The position numbers were made by a program, and so were the translations under genes. A stretch of 64,000 nt of DNA from contig CAVRMF010000020.1 in assembly GCA_963721905.1 (NCBI GenBank), positions 62,001-126,000 of the forward strand, written 5' to 3'. Source of the DNA: Roseiarcus sp963721905 (lineage in GTDB: Bacteria > Pseudomonadota > Alphaproteobacteria > Rhizobiales > Beijerinckiaceae). The notes under the pieces are model-generated. The model was given only the letters and a program-made list of their open reading frames with translations, did no database searches and was not told where the DNA came from. Shown piece after piece: positions 10,709-19,182 of the stretch (within the stretch, counting starts at the first letter, position 1; each line of letters begins with the position of its first letter).

Positions 10709-12316
10709 TCAGTGGCCGCCTCCGCCCCCGACCGCGACTGGGCGGCGCATGAAGGCGGCGAAACCGACGCAGCCGAGGAAGATCACCGTCAGCGCCAGGA
10801 ACACGTCGGCGAGCGCCATCACCTCCGCCTGCCGGCGCACGATGAGAGCGAGCTGCCGGGTGGCGGCAAGCTCGGCGTCCGAGCCGCGGGCGGCGAGCGC
10901 CTCGGTCATGTTGAAAAGCGTGTCCACCGCGACCTGCCGTCCCCAGGTGACGGATTCGCGCAGCCGCTCGAGGTGCAGGTCCATGCGCTTGTCGAGGAGC
11001 GTGTTGATCAGCGCGAGCCCGACCGCGCCGCCGAGGTTGCGCATCAGATTGAAGAGGCCCGAGGCGTTCTTGATCTTGTGCGGCGGCATGGTGCCGAGCG
11101 CCAGATTGTTGATCGGCACCATCGACAGCATCAGCCCGACGCCGCGGAAGATCTGCGGCCACAGGAGTTCCCAGAAGTCCCAGTCGACGGTGACGAACGA
11201 CGCCTGATAGGTGCCGATGGAAAAGAAGACGAAGCCGGTCGCGATCATCAGGCGCGGGTCGACCCGGGTCATCAGCCGGCCCGCCAGCGGAGCGGTCAGG
11301 AACATGCAAAGGCCGGTGACGAACATCGTCTTGCCGATCATCAGCGAAGAATAACCGCGCACGACCGCGAGATAGACCGGATAGATGTAGGTGAGGCCGT
11401 AGAGCCCGATGCCGAGCACGAAAGCGAAGGTCGAGCCGGTCCAGAAATTGCGGTCGCGAAAGGCGGTGAGATCGACGATCGGCTGCTTGGCGGTAAAGGC
11501 GCGCCAGAAGAAGAGGACGCCGCTGACGATCGAGACGATGATGGCGATCGTCACTGGTCCGCTCTCGAACCAGTCCTTCGACGGTCCCTCCTCGAGCGCA
11601 TATTCCGCCGCGCCGAGAAAACCGGCCATCGTGAGAAGGCCGAAATAGTCGAAATGGGTGAGGAGCGAATAGTCGGGCTCGTCGAAGTCGATCAGGAGCC
11701 AAGCCGCCGCCGTGACGATGATTCCCGGACCGAGGTTGACCAGGAACAGCCAGTGCCAGGAGAACCAGTCGGTCAGATAGCCGCCGACGGTCGGGCCGAT
11801 GGTCGGGGCGAGCGTCGCGACGAGCCCGATGATCGGGGCGATGAACGGCTGCTTCGAGCGCGGGAAGATGGTGTAGGCGGAGGCGAACACGGTCGGAATC
11901 ATGCCGCCGCCGATGAAGCCCTGCAGGGCGCGCCAGATGATCATCTCCTGGATCGAACCGGCCTGAGCGCACATGAAGCTCATCGCCGTGAAGCCGCCGG
12001 CCGAGATGGTGAAGATGACGCGCGTCGACACCACCCGGGAGAGGAATCCGGAGAGCGGGATCATGACCACTTCGGCGATCAGATAGCTCGTCTGGACCCA
12101 GGTGATTTCGTCGGAGGAGGCGGAAAGCCCGGCCTGAATCTGCGACAGCGAGGCCGAGACGATTTGGATGTCCAGGATGGCCATGAACATCCCGAACACC
12201 ATGAACATGAAAGCAACGACGCGCTTGACCGAGAATTGCGGGACCGCATAGCCCGGCTGCCCCGCGGCCGGCGCGTGCGTGCCGGCGGGCGCCCGGATCG
12301 CGAGCGCGTCGCTCAC
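10709..12316 (-). CDS. EmrB/QacA-type multidrug efflux transporter, DHA2 family (system 1)
   Basis: 535-residue, 14-helix major facilitator transporter that would export hydrophobic drugs by proton antiport. The DHA motif C is visible as APTIGPTVGGYLTDW, and the first helix carries the usual acidic residue (MAILDIQIV). Its start overlaps the stop of the membrane-fusion gene by 4 nt, so the two are translated together and should form a tripartite pump with an outer-membrane channel encoded elsewhere. Probably repressed by the divergent TetR regulator. Substrate unknown. Confidence 0.94.
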   Translation of the reverse strand: MSDALAIRAPAGTHAPAAGQPGYAVPQFSVKRVVAFMFMVFGMFMAILDIQIVSASLSQIQAGLSASSDEITWVQTSYLIAEVVMIPLSGFLSRVVSTRVIFTISAGGFTAMSFMCAQAGSIQEMIIWRALQGFIGGGMIPTVFASAYTIFPRSKQPFIAPIIGLVATLAPTIGPTVGGYLTDWFSWHWLFLVNLGPGIIVTAAAWLLIDFDEPDYSLLTHFDYFGLLTMAGFLGAAEYALEEGPSKDWFESGPVTIAIIVSIVSGVLFFWRAFTAKQPIVDLTAFRDRNFWTGSTFAFVLGIGLYGLTYIYPVYLAVVRGYSSLMIGKTMFVTGLCMFLTAPLAGRLMTRVDPRLMIATGFVFFSIGTYQASFVTVDWDFWELLWPQIFRGVGLMLSMVPINNLALGTMPPHKIKNASGLFNLMRNLGGAVGLALINTLLDKRMDLHLERLRESVTWGRQVAVDTLFNMTEALAARGSDAELAATRQLALIVRRQAEVMALADVFLALTVIFLGCVGFAAFMRRPVAVGGGGGH

Positions 12317-13617
12317 GGCTTCTCGGCCTTGGCCTCAAACCCGAGCGCCCCGAGGAGGGTCGGCTTCGGCGCGTCGGGATCGCGGGTGTGGACGGTCGCC
12401 ACCACCGAGAGTCCCGGCCGCAGCGGCGTATTCCTCAAGACCTCGTCGGAAAAAATCACGCGGACCGGCACGCGCTGGACGACCTTGGTGAAATTGCCGG
12501 TCGCGTTGTCGGGCGGCAGGAGGGAGAACTGCGAGCCCGAGGCCGGCGCGATCGACGACACTGTGCCCTCGACGACCTTGCCGCCGAGCGCGTCGATGGC
12601 GACGTCGACCTTCTGTCCGGGCTTGATGTCCGTGAGCTGTGTCTCTTTGAAATTCGCGTCGACATAAGAGGCGTTGACCGGCACGAGAGCCATCAGGCGC
12701 GTCCCAGGCTGCACGAAGTTTCCAACCTCGGCCGCCTTGTTGCCAACGACGCCGTCGAACGGCGCCAGCACCCGGGTGAACGAAAGGTCGCGTTCCGCCT
12801 TGGCGAGCGTGGTGTCGAGCTCGCCGCGCTGCCGGGTCGCTTCGTCGCGCTGCGCCTTGAGGACGTCGAGATTGGCCCTGGCGCCGTCGAGCGCCGCGGC
12901 GTTCGAAGCGGCGGTCGCCTTGGCGCCAGAGACGGCGGCGGCGGTCCGGTCGCGATCGGCGGTCGCCTGCTCGAGCCGCTGCTGCGAGCCGAAATTGGTC
13001 TGGGCGAGTTTCAGCGAACGGTCGTATTCGAGCGAGGCGCGCTCGACGTCGGCCTGGGCGCCTTTGAGCTGCGCCTGCGAGGCTTCGATCTGGGCCTCGG
13101 CCTGCGCGATGATCGCGCCCTGCGCTTCGATCTGCCGGCCGAAGCGGGCGATCGTCGCATCCTGGGTGGCGATGCGGGCCTTCGCGGCGTCGACGGCGTT
13201 CTGATAGTCGCCGTCGTCGATCGAGGCGAGCAGGTCGCCCTGACGGACGACCTGGTTGTCGACCACCGGCACGGCGGTCAGATGGCCCATCGCCTTGGCG
13301 GCGATGATCGAAGTCGAGGCGCCGACATAGGCGTCGTCGGTCGAAACCAGGAACCGCCCCTCGACAAAATAGTCGTAAGCCGTCTTCCCGCCATAGCCGA
13401 GCGCGGCGAGGATGAGGATGGGGACAAGGACGCGGCGGAGGCGGCCCGAGCGCTTCGGCGCCGGGGCCTTGGCCGCGGGAGGACCTCCGTGCGCCGGATG
13501 CGCGGCCGGAACGCCCGGCGTCCCGACGTGCGCAGGCAGGCCGGAGCCTGGCGGCGGCGCGGTCATCGCGCGCGATTCCGTCGCTGTCGCTGAAACGGCG
13601 GCGTGCTCGTCGGCCAT
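12313..13617 (-). CDS. HlyD/EmrA-type membrane fusion protein (system 1)
   Basis: 434 residues. A Pro/Ala-rich cytoplasmic N-terminus (1-55) is followed by one membrane anchor (about 57-80), a first lipoyl half-motif (STDDAYVGASTSIIAAK), a long alpha-helical hairpin rich in Ala/Gln (about 125-265), the second lipoyl half (FDGVVGNKAAEVGNFVQPG) and a beta-barrel. This is the periplasmic adaptor linking the inner-membrane pump to an outer-membrane channel. First gene of the emrAB-like pair; its promoter region holds a palindrome shared with the divergent regulator. Confidence 0.93.
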   Translation of the reverse strand: MADEHAAVSATATESRAMTAPPPGSGLPAHVGTPGVPAAHPAHGGPPAAKAPAPKRSGRLRRVLVPILILAALGYGGKTAYDYFVEGRFLVSTDDAYVGASTSIIAAKAMGHLTAVPVVDNQVVRQGDLLASIDDGDYQNAVDAAKARIATQDATIARFGRQIEAQGAIIAQAEAQIEASQAQLKGAQADVERASLEYDRSLKLAQTNFGSQQRLEQATADRDRTAAAVSGAKATAASNAAALDGARANLDVLKAQRDEATRQRGELDTTLAKAERDLSFTRVLAPFDGVVGNKAAEVGNFVQPGTRLMALVPVNASYVDANFKETQLTDIKPGQKVDVAIDALGGKVVEGTVSSIAPASGSQFSLLPPDNATGNFTKVVQRVPVRVIFSDEVLRNTPLRPGLSVVATVHTRDPDAPKPTLLGALGFEAKAEKP

Positions 13618-13647
13618 AAAACTCTACCCTTTGCACAATTGCCCAGA

Positions 13648-13662
13648 ACCGAACGGTTCGGT
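13648..13662. promoter_or_regulatory. Operator 1 for the TetR regulator
   Basis: Perfect inverted repeat ACCGAAC-G-GTTCGGT. It covers about +5 to +19 of the predicted minus-strand efflux promoter. A second copy with only the central base changed lies 64 nt away. Confidence 0.75.
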
Positions 13663-13670
13663 CATTTTTC

Positions 13671-13699
13671 TTGACATAGCCCAGCGCGCGGTCTAAATC
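13671..13699 (+). promoter_or_regulatory. Predicted promoter of the TetR regulator gene
   Basis: TTGACA at 13671-13676, 17-nt spacer, TAAATC at 13694-13699. Initiation would fall near 13706, just before operator 2. Confidence 0.55.
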
Positions 13700-13701
13700 A
13701 A
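13673..13701 (-). promoter_or_regulatory. Predicted promoter of the efflux pair (system 1)
   Basis: On the minus strand, TTGATT (13701-13696), 17-nt spacer, TATGTC (13678-13673). It overlaps the plus-strand promoter almost completely, and initiation would fall near 13666, next to operator 1. Confidence 0.45.
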
Positions 13702-13711
13702 CAAAAATCGA

Positions 13712-13726
13712 ACCGAACCGTTCGGT
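13712..13726. promoter_or_regulatory. Operator 2 for the TetR regulator
   Basis: Perfect inverted repeat ACCGAAC-C-GTTCGGT. It lies immediately downstream of the predicted plus-strand promoter, so the regulator probably represses its own gene. Confidence 0.75.
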
Positions 13727-13761
13727 CAGAGATAGGCCGATTTCGGCAGGGCTCAAGGGTT

Positions 13762-14412
13762 ATGGACGCGGAAATTCTGGAACAGGAAGCCGGTCGCGGG
13801 TATGACGGCGGCGCCAAGCGGCGCCAGATCATGGACGGCGCGCGCACGGTATTCTTGAGCGCCGGCTTCGACGGTGCGAGCATGAACGACATCGCCCGCG
13901 CGGCGGGCGTCTCCAAGGGCACGCTCTACGCCTATTTCACCTCAAAGGAGGAACTGTTCGCGGCGATCATACGCGCGGAAAAGGCCCAAGCGGCCGAGCG
14001 GCTTTGCCAGTTCAAGCGCGAGGGCGACGTCCGGGAAATGCTGACCGACTTCGGCGTCCGCCTGATCGGCCGTATTTGTGAGCCCGGGACGCTGGCGCTG
14101 TCTCGCGTCGTCATCGCGGCCGCGGAAAAGTTCCCCAACGTTGGCCGCGCGTTCTTTGAAGCGGGCCCTCTCTATGGCGCGACTAGACTCGCAGACGAAC
14201 TCGTCGCGCTCGAAAAGTCGGGCGTGCTCAAAGTTCCGGACCCGGAGCGCGCCGCCTGGCATTTCCTCGACTTGTGCCAAAGCTACGTCTTCAAACGCCT
14301 GCTGTTCGGCGTGGTTGAGAGTGTGAGCGCCGAGGAGATCGAAGCCGCGGTCAAGGCCGGGGTCGAGGTATTCTTGAAGGCGTATGGGGCGTCGGGAGAT
14401 TCCAGTAGTTGA
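13762..14412 (+). CDS. TetR/AcrR family transcriptional regulator
   Basis: 216 residues. The N-terminal helix-turn-helix reads MNDIARAAGVSKGTLYAYF followed by TSKEELF (about residues 34-59), the classical TetR signature. The C-terminal helical ligand domain contains a long amphipathic half typical of the family. It is divergent from the efflux pair. Two matching palindromes (ACCGAACnGTTCGGT) in the 144-nt intergenic region strongly suggest that it represses both the pump and itself until a pump substrate binds. Inducer not predictable from sequence. Confidence 0.93.
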   Translation: MDAEILEQEAGRGYDGGAKRRQIMDGARTVFLSAGFDGASMNDIARAAGVSKGTLYAYFTSKEELFAAIIRAEKAQAAERLCQFKREGDVREMLTDFGVRLIGRICEPGTLALSRVVIAAAEKFPNVGRAFFEAGPLYGATRLADELVALEKSGVLKVPDPERAAWHFLDLCQSYVFKRLLFGVVESVSAEEIEAAVKAGVEVFLKAYGASGDSSS

Positions 14413-14574
14413 TCCAGCGCGAGGATTGATTCGGGGGATCGAATGACCAAACCGCCGCTTTTCGCCGACGATATCCAATTCTGGTTCGAGACGACCGCTC
14501 CGCAGCTCGTACCGCCGGAAACCGAAGACGAGGGAGGCGCGCGTATCGGCGCCTCCAGGGTTCAGTGGGCCGGA

Positions 14575-15264
14575 CTATTTCGCCTTCCTGTTCAGCGTAT
14601 CGATCAGAAGTCTGGCGGCAGGGCCGGACGACGCCGGATTCTGGCCGGTGATCAACTGGCCATCGGCGACCGTATGAACGCCCCAGTCCTTGACCTTGGA
14701 AAAGGTAGCGCCGAGCCTCATCACTTCGTCCTCGACAAGGAAGGGCACGACCTTCGTCAATCCCACCTCGTCTTCCTCGCCGTTGGTGAAGCCGGTCACG
14801 GCCTTGCCCTCGACAAGCGGCTTGCCATCCGGGGTCTTGACGTGGCGCAGCGCGCCGGTTGAGTGGCAGACCACCGCGAACGTCTTGCCGGCGGCCAGGA
14901 AGGATTCCAGCAGCTTGATCGAGTTCTTGTCTTCGGCGAGATCCCACATCGGCCCATGGCCACCGGGGTAGAAGACGGTATCGTAGTCTTCGTGCTTGAC
15001 GCTATCGAGGCGCGCCGTCCTGTCCAGCTGAGCGTTGGCGTCGGCGTCCTTTTCGAACCGCCGGGTGATGTCGGTCTGGAAGTTCGGCTCGTTGCTCTTG
15101 GGATCGAGCGGCGGGCGACCGCCCTTGGGCGATGAGAGGGTGATCTGGGCTCCTGCATCCTTAAAGACATAGTAAGGCGCCGCGAGTTCCTCCAGCCAGA
15201 AGCCGGTCTTGCGACCCGTGTTGCCGAGCTGGTCGTGAGACGTAAGAACCATCAGGACTTTCAT
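14575..15264 (-). CDS. DJ-1/PfpI family type 1 glutamine amidotransferase-like protein
   Basis: 229 residues from ATG 15264, preceded by AAAGGAG. The nucleophile elbow is visible as FAVVCHSTGAL (Cys about residue 133), with the glutamate/aspartate-bearing FYPGGHGPMWDL segment ahead of it. The overall pattern (LTSHDQLGNTGRKTGFWLEE at the N-terminus) matches the Hsp31/HchA-related class of stress-associated proteins, for which glyoxalase III or deglycase activity has been reported. Cytoplasmic, monocistronic. Which activity this copy has is not determined. Confidence 0.9.
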   Translation of the reverse strand: MKVLMVLTSHDQLGNTGRKTGFWLEELAAPYYVFKDAGAQITLSSPKGGRPPLDPKSNEPNFQTDITRRFEKDADANAQLDRTARLDSVKHEDYDTVFYPGGHGPMWDLAEDKNSIKLLESFLAAGKTFAVVCHSTGALRHVKTPDGKPLVEGKAVTGFTNGEEDEVGLTKVVPFLVEDEVMRLGATFSKVKDWGVHTVADGQLITGQNPASSGPAARLLIDTLNRKAK

Positions 15265-15742
15265 AACGCGCTCCTTTCTCTGGTCGTTGGTGGAGTGGTC
15301 CGCACGGCTGTGCTGGCCGCCCGGTGGTTCGTGGTCGGAAGGCTCAGACGCTCGAGTTGATTTCGAGCCGGCGTTTTCGGCCTGGCCCGCGTTGTTGTCG
15401 TCACAGCGATGCGCGTCTTATCGGGCTTGGCTCCGAGGCTCGGGATCCTATCTTAAATGGCTGCCGACGAGGAGGGACCTTCGCTCAACGCTTCATTTCT
15501 TAATGCCCCCGTTCGTGAAAAAGTTGCCGGGCAACTTGGCCCCAGGGCAATCTGGCCCCCCGCGGTCCATGGTGCGGAATCCGACCCCACTGAAATCTCG
15601 CCCTTGCAAGTCTCTCGCTGCGCCAAAATTTTTCTGGTCGCAGATCGGGCTGATTGGATGGAGGCGGCTGTGACGGGCAGATTTAAATCATCCACTGGTT
15701 CACAGCCGCAACGACAAGAAAACAGGGAACGACGGTAGCGTT
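15265..15742. other. Intergenic region without a supported gene
   Basis: About 480 bases upstream of the DJ-1/PfpI gene. Short open frames occur on both strands (for example 15287-15673 and 15457-15738), but none has family features. It probably holds the promoter of the minus-strand gene; I see no further structure. Confidence 0.4.
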
Positions 15743-15868
15743 ATGATAAACAACATCAACGATGAGGTCATTCTCGCGGCGCGTCTTTTCTCGCAACACT
15801 GTTTCTGGTCTTCGGCTGGAGAAAGCTGAGGGACTATTCTAGCACGGAGGCTTCTTGCTGTTATACAG
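15743..15868 (+). pseudogene. Decayed DoxX family gene, N-terminal fragment
   Basis: ATG 15743 begins MINNINDEVILAARLF. After a one-base frame change near 15791 the sequence continues ATLFLVFGWRKLRDYS, which together is the characteristic first helix of DoxX-family membrane proteins. Downstream (to about 16083) the similarity fades into scattered hydrophobic scraps in different frames. The fragment therefore reads as a frameshifted, degenerating gene. The alignment is from memory of the family, not a search. Confidence 0.6.
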
Positions 15869-16083
15869 CACTGGTGCGTGTAAATATTCGATCGATGTCT
15901 TGTGCGGCATCGCGGCGCCATGACCTGTGTGCTATTGAGGTGCGGCCCGTTGAGTGCCCGCAGTCTTTCTCCTTGGAAGGCGGGTTTGGTGTTTTTAGCG
16001 GTAACTCACAGTTCATTGCTGAAGCACACCGCCCGACCTTTTCTGGCGAATGGAGAAATACCCTATCCGAATTGGAGTCGTCT

Positions 16084-16539
16084 ATGACCCAAGTCCAAGC
16101 CGAGCAGAAAAGCTATCAGATGCCGCCGCAGGATGGGTTTGTCGTCGCACACTTTCTCACCGTCGGCGACATCGAACGATCGGTGCGATTTTACGAAACT
16201 GTCTTCGGAGGTCGCATTCTGAGCAGGGACGACAGCAGCGGCGCGCCCGGGTACATCCAGATCGCGAACACGTGGCTCATTGTCAACGTCGGGGGCGGTC
16301 CGACACCCGACAAACCCTCGGTGACGCTCAGCGTCCCCGCCGACCCCAATTCAGTCAGCAGCTTTATGAATATCCGCGTTGCAGATATTCAAGCGTGCTA
16401 TGACCTATGGCGAAGTCGAGGGGCCGAGTTTATCACAGAGCCAAAGGACAAGTACGGCGACAAGTGCTGCTACATCCGTGATCCGGATGGCTATATTATA
16501 GAAGTTGGGCAAAGCAAGCCGGACTTCACTTACGGCTAA
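16084..16539 (+). CDS. VOC (glyoxalase/bleomycin-resistance) superfamily protein
   Basis: 151 residues from ATG 16084, preceded by GGAG 7 nt upstream. The frame is open 70 codons further upstream, but that part lacks family similarity and contains decayed DoxX sequence. Two beta-alpha-beta-beta-beta modules are evident: FLTVGDIERSVRFYETVFGG at the start, and RVADIQACYDLWRSRGAEF with IRDPDGYIIEVGQ at the end (Glu of the last strand is a usual metal ligand). Substrate unknown; it could be a lyase, dioxygenase or resistance protein. It sits between two broken DoxX fragments, suggesting a rearranged locus. Confidence 0.85.
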   Translation: MTQVQAEQKSYQMPPQDGFVVAHFLTVGDIERSVRFYETVFGGRILSRDDSSGAPGYIQIANTWLIVNVGGGPTPDKPSVTLSVPADPNSVSSFMNIRVADIQACYDLWRSRGAEFITEPKDKYGDKCCYIRDPDGYIIEVGQSKPDFTYG

Positions 16540-16617
16540 AAACTCCGGCGAAGCGAGGTTCCGGAGGACGGATTCTCAATGGCCGCCGTCCAAACTCTCG
16601 GTGAACAGATTTAAGGG

Positions 16618-16884
16618 CAGCGGCGACATCCCCGTCCTTGTCGGGCTCTTGGCGCCGCTCGCCGCGCTCGGCCTGCTTGTCATCTCCCCGTCGCCATCGC
16701 CACGTCCGGGCGGCAGCGAATCAAACTCCGTAAGCCGATCGATGAAGCCGATCGCATCGACGATTGGCTCTATTTACCTGAGACGCTTTATGCCTTTATG
16801 TTGATCTTAGTCGTCTCGGCCGGCGCCGGGCCGTACAGCCTCGACACTCTGATCCTGGGTCTGATGAAAAAGCACGTCGCGTGA
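16618..16884 (+). pseudogene. Decayed DoxX-like gene, C-terminal fragment
   Basis: One frame reads GDIPVLVGLLAPLAALGLLVI to about 16685; the next frame continues PVAIATSG and ends with WLYLPETLYAF, MLILVVSAGAGPYSLDTLI and a stop at 16882-16884. The two halves match the middle and last helices (ending in a SLD motif) of a DoxX-family protein but need a frame change, and no N-terminus precedes them. The hydrophobic style differs from the upstream fragment, so this may be a second, separately decayed gene. Confidence 0.55.
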
Positions 16885-16963
16885 CACCGCGTCCAAACGC
16901 TGTGCGTTGGCGCGCGCCGCGCTGACTCCGCAGGGCCGAACGCAATCTCTGGGAGGGAGAAAC

Positions 16964-17500
16964 ATGGCGCGTATTTCAACTCGACAGATCGCCATCGTCA
17001 CGGGGGTGCTCGCCGTGTTGGGCGGCGCGGCGGTTTCCGCGCAGGACAAGTACACCTTGCAAGTGCCGAACGGGCTCGCGTTCTCCGATTTCAGGGGATA
17101 CGAAGACTGGCAAGTTGTCTCCGTCAGCCAGACCGAAGATCTGCTCAAGGTGATGGTGGCCAATCCCGTGATGATCGACGCCTACAAGGCTGGCGTTCCC
17201 GGCAACGGCCAACCGTTCCCTGATGGCTCCAAGATTGCGAAGATCGAGTGGAAGCCGAAAAAGATGACGGAGGCCCCCTTCGCGGTGCGGGTTCCGGAGA
17301 CCTTGCAGGACGTTTTCCTCATTGAGAAGGATAACAAGCGATTCCCGGACACGAAGGGATGGGCATACGCCGTGTTTGACTACAATCCCACGTCCGACAC
17401 GTTCACGCCCGACGCGACCGGAACCGTCAGTTGCGGGTTCGCGTGCCACACGATAGTGGCGTCAAGAGACTACATTTTCCACTCCTACCAGAAGCGGTGA
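16964..17500 (+). CDS. Cytochrome P460 family protein, exported
   Basis: 178 residues from ATG 16964, preceded by GGGAGGGAG; an upstream in-frame start lacks this. A signal peptide (about residues 1-27, ending VSA-QDKY) directs it to the periplasm. The body is the P460 beta fold with an early YEDWQVVSVSQTED segment, and the C-terminus has the haem-attachment region VSCGFACHTIV followed by RDYIFHSYQKR. Family members oxidise hydroxylamine or detoxify NO-related compounds in ammonia and methane oxidisers. The cysteines here are spaced CX3CH rather than CX2CH. Activity inferred from family only. Confidence 0.85.
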   Translation: MARISTRQIAIVTGVLAVLGGAAVSAQDKYTLQVPNGLAFSDFRGYEDWQVVSVSQTEDLLKVMVANPVMIDAYKAGVPGNGQPFPDGSKIAKIEWKPKKMTEAPFAVRVPETLQDVFLIEKDNKRFPDTKGWAYAVFDYNPTSDTFTPDATGTVSCGFACHTIVASRDYIFHSYQKR

Positions 17501-17694
17501 TCGGCCACGGGATCGTCATTGCCGTCAACTCGACGACCGGCGCCCGCGGGGGCGCTGCGCCGCCATTATGTCTTGAACAAACGGGGAAGCATCACGCGTA
17601 TTTGATTGCATTTGGGGCCGGGCGTCCAAAGGAGTAGCCTACGCGATGTTACGGTGGGTCGTCGTCCCATCCGTTCGATGAGAGGAATCCGGCC
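17501..17694. promoter_or_regulatory. Upstream region of efflux system 2
   Basis: 194 bases between the P460 gene and the second efflux pair. It presumably contains their promoter, but I see no convincing -35/-10 pair and no copy of the ACCGAACnGTTCGGT operator, so this pump is probably controlled differently from system 1. Confidence 0.35.
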
Positions 17695-19182
17695 ATGAGC
17701 GAGCAAAGGCGGGAGACAATCGAGCGCAACGAACCGACTTCGGCGCCAACCCGACAGAGCCCTCCCAGCGCAACAGTCTCGCCAGAGAAGCAGAAGGGCG
17801 GCGGGCGGCGGAGAATGTTGCTTGGAGCAGCTGGCGTTCTGATTCTGGCCGGCGCCCTGTGGTTCGGCATTCCCTCGGTCCAGACGACCCTCAACACGGT
17901 TTCGACGGATGACGCATACGTCAACGGTCACGTCACGTTCGTGGCCGCCCGTGTCAGAGGCCAGGTTTCGCGGGTTCTGGTGGACGACAACAACCGCGTG
18001 CGCAAGGGAGACCTTCTCGTCCAACTGGACAAGGAGCCCTTTCAGATCGCAGTCGCGATCAAAAAGGCGGCCGTCGATACGGCAACCGCAGACCTGGAGG
18101 CGGCGAAGGCCAAAGTGCGCGGCATCGAAGCGGAGGCCAGGAGCCGGCGCTGGACGTTGCAGCACGCCGTGGAGGGCGTCGACAACCAGGTCGCCCTGCT
18201 GCGCGCCCGGGTCGCCGGTGTCGACAAGAGCAAGGCCGAGCTCGCGCTGGCTCAGGTTGACTTCGACCGGGCCGCCAAGTTGGTGGTGACGAACGATGTC
18301 CCCCGAGAGGTGTACGACCGGCGGCAGGCCGCCTTGTTGGCGGCGCGCGCGGACGTCACCGCGTCGCTGGCCGATGTCCGTCAAACCCGCGCCTCTTTGG
18401 GATTGCCGCAGCAATCCGACGAGGCAGATCTCGGCCAGGTTCCGCCCGATCTCGATCAAACCTTTTCTTCGGTGCTCCAGGCGCAGGCCGACCTGATCCA
18501 GAGTGCGGCTCAGCTCGGCGTCATCCATTCGTTCGAGGAGACGCCGAAGCAGATGCTTGAGGCGTTCGAAAAAGAAGGCGACATCAATAGCACCTTCGCC
18601 CGCCTGGCGGCGAACGCGCCGGACGTCAAGACGGCCGAGGCCAAGCTTGAAGTCGCCAAGCGCGACCTCGACCAGGCCGGGCTCGATCTCCGCTACTGCG
18701 ACGTCATCGCCGAGATCGATGGCGTCATCACGCGCCGAAACGTCAATCCGGGCGACAATGTGCAGGTCGGCCAGGGTCTCATGGCGATCCGCTCGCTCGA
18801 TCAAATCTGGATTGACGCCAATTTCAAGGAGACGCAGCTCGGCGACCTGCGTATCGGCCAGCCAGTCGATCTCTATGTCGACATGTATGGCGGCCGCCAG
18901 GTGTTCAAGGGGCGCATTTCCGGCTTTACCGAGGGGACCGGATCGACGCTGGCGCTGCTGCCGGCGGAGAACGCAACCGGCAACTTTATCAAGGTGGTTC
19001 AGCGACTGCCGGTTCGCATCGACCTCGAGAACTACGATCCGGACAAGAGTCCGTTGTTTGTCGGCACGTCGGTCGTCCCCTACGTGCTCTTCAAAGAGCC
19101 GCCCACCGGACCCGACGCGGGAAAGTTCCTGCAGACCTCTGCGCCTGAGTCGACTGCAAACCCGCCGGGCGCGAAGAAGTGA
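17695..19182 (+). CDS. HlyD/EmrA-type membrane fusion protein (system 2)
   Basis: 495 residues. A cytoplasmic N-terminus (1-40) is followed by one membrane anchor (about 41-60), a lipoyl half-motif with STDDAYVNGHVTFVAARVRG, a long helical hairpin (about residues 115-310, with an atypical extra stretch around residues 225-300), the second lipoyl half (VITRRNVNPGDNVQVGQGL) and the conserved WIDANFKETQL barrel segment. It is the periplasmic adaptor of the second tripartite efflux system. It is 61 residues longer than the system-1 adaptor, and its stop overlaps the next gene's GTG. Confidence 0.93.
   Translation: MSEQRRETIERNEPTSAPTRQSPPSATVSPEKQKGGGRRRMLLGAAGVLILAGALWFGIPSVQTTLNTVSTDDAYVNGHVTFVAARVRGQVSRVLVDDNNRVRKGDLLVQLDKEPFQIAVAIKKAAVDTATADLEAAKAKVRGIEAEARSRRWTLQHAVEGVDNQVALLRARVAGVDKSKAELALAQVDFDRAAKLVVTNDVPREVYDRRQAALLAARADVTASLADVRQTRASLGLPQQSDEADLGQVPPDLDQTFSSVLQAQADLIQSAAQLGVIHSFEETPKQMLEAFEKEGDINSTFARLAANAPDVKTAEAKLEVAKRDLDQAGLDLRYCDVIAEIDGVITRRNVNPGDNVQVGQGLMAIRSLDQIWIDANFKETQLGDLRIGQPVDLYVDMYGGRQVFKGRISGFTEGTGSTLALLPAENATGNFIKVVQRLPVRIDLENYDPDKSPLFVGTSVVPYVLFKEPPTGPDAGKFLQTSAPESTANPPGAKK

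Noticed and set aside
10577..12667. 696-codon plus-strand frame across the efflux transporter gene
   Set aside because: Complete shadow of emrB/emrA; composition is Arg/Glu/His-rich and unlike a folded protein.
14443..14862. 139-codon plus-strand frame starting 30 nt after the TetR gene
   Set aside because: Most of it is antisense to the DJ-1/PfpI gene; the first 44 codons alone show no family similarity despite a G-rich upstream stretch.
15287..15738. Short frames on both strands upstream of the DoxX remnant
   Set aside because: No signal peptide, family motif or ribosome site; overlapping frames in several phases suggest non-coding DNA.
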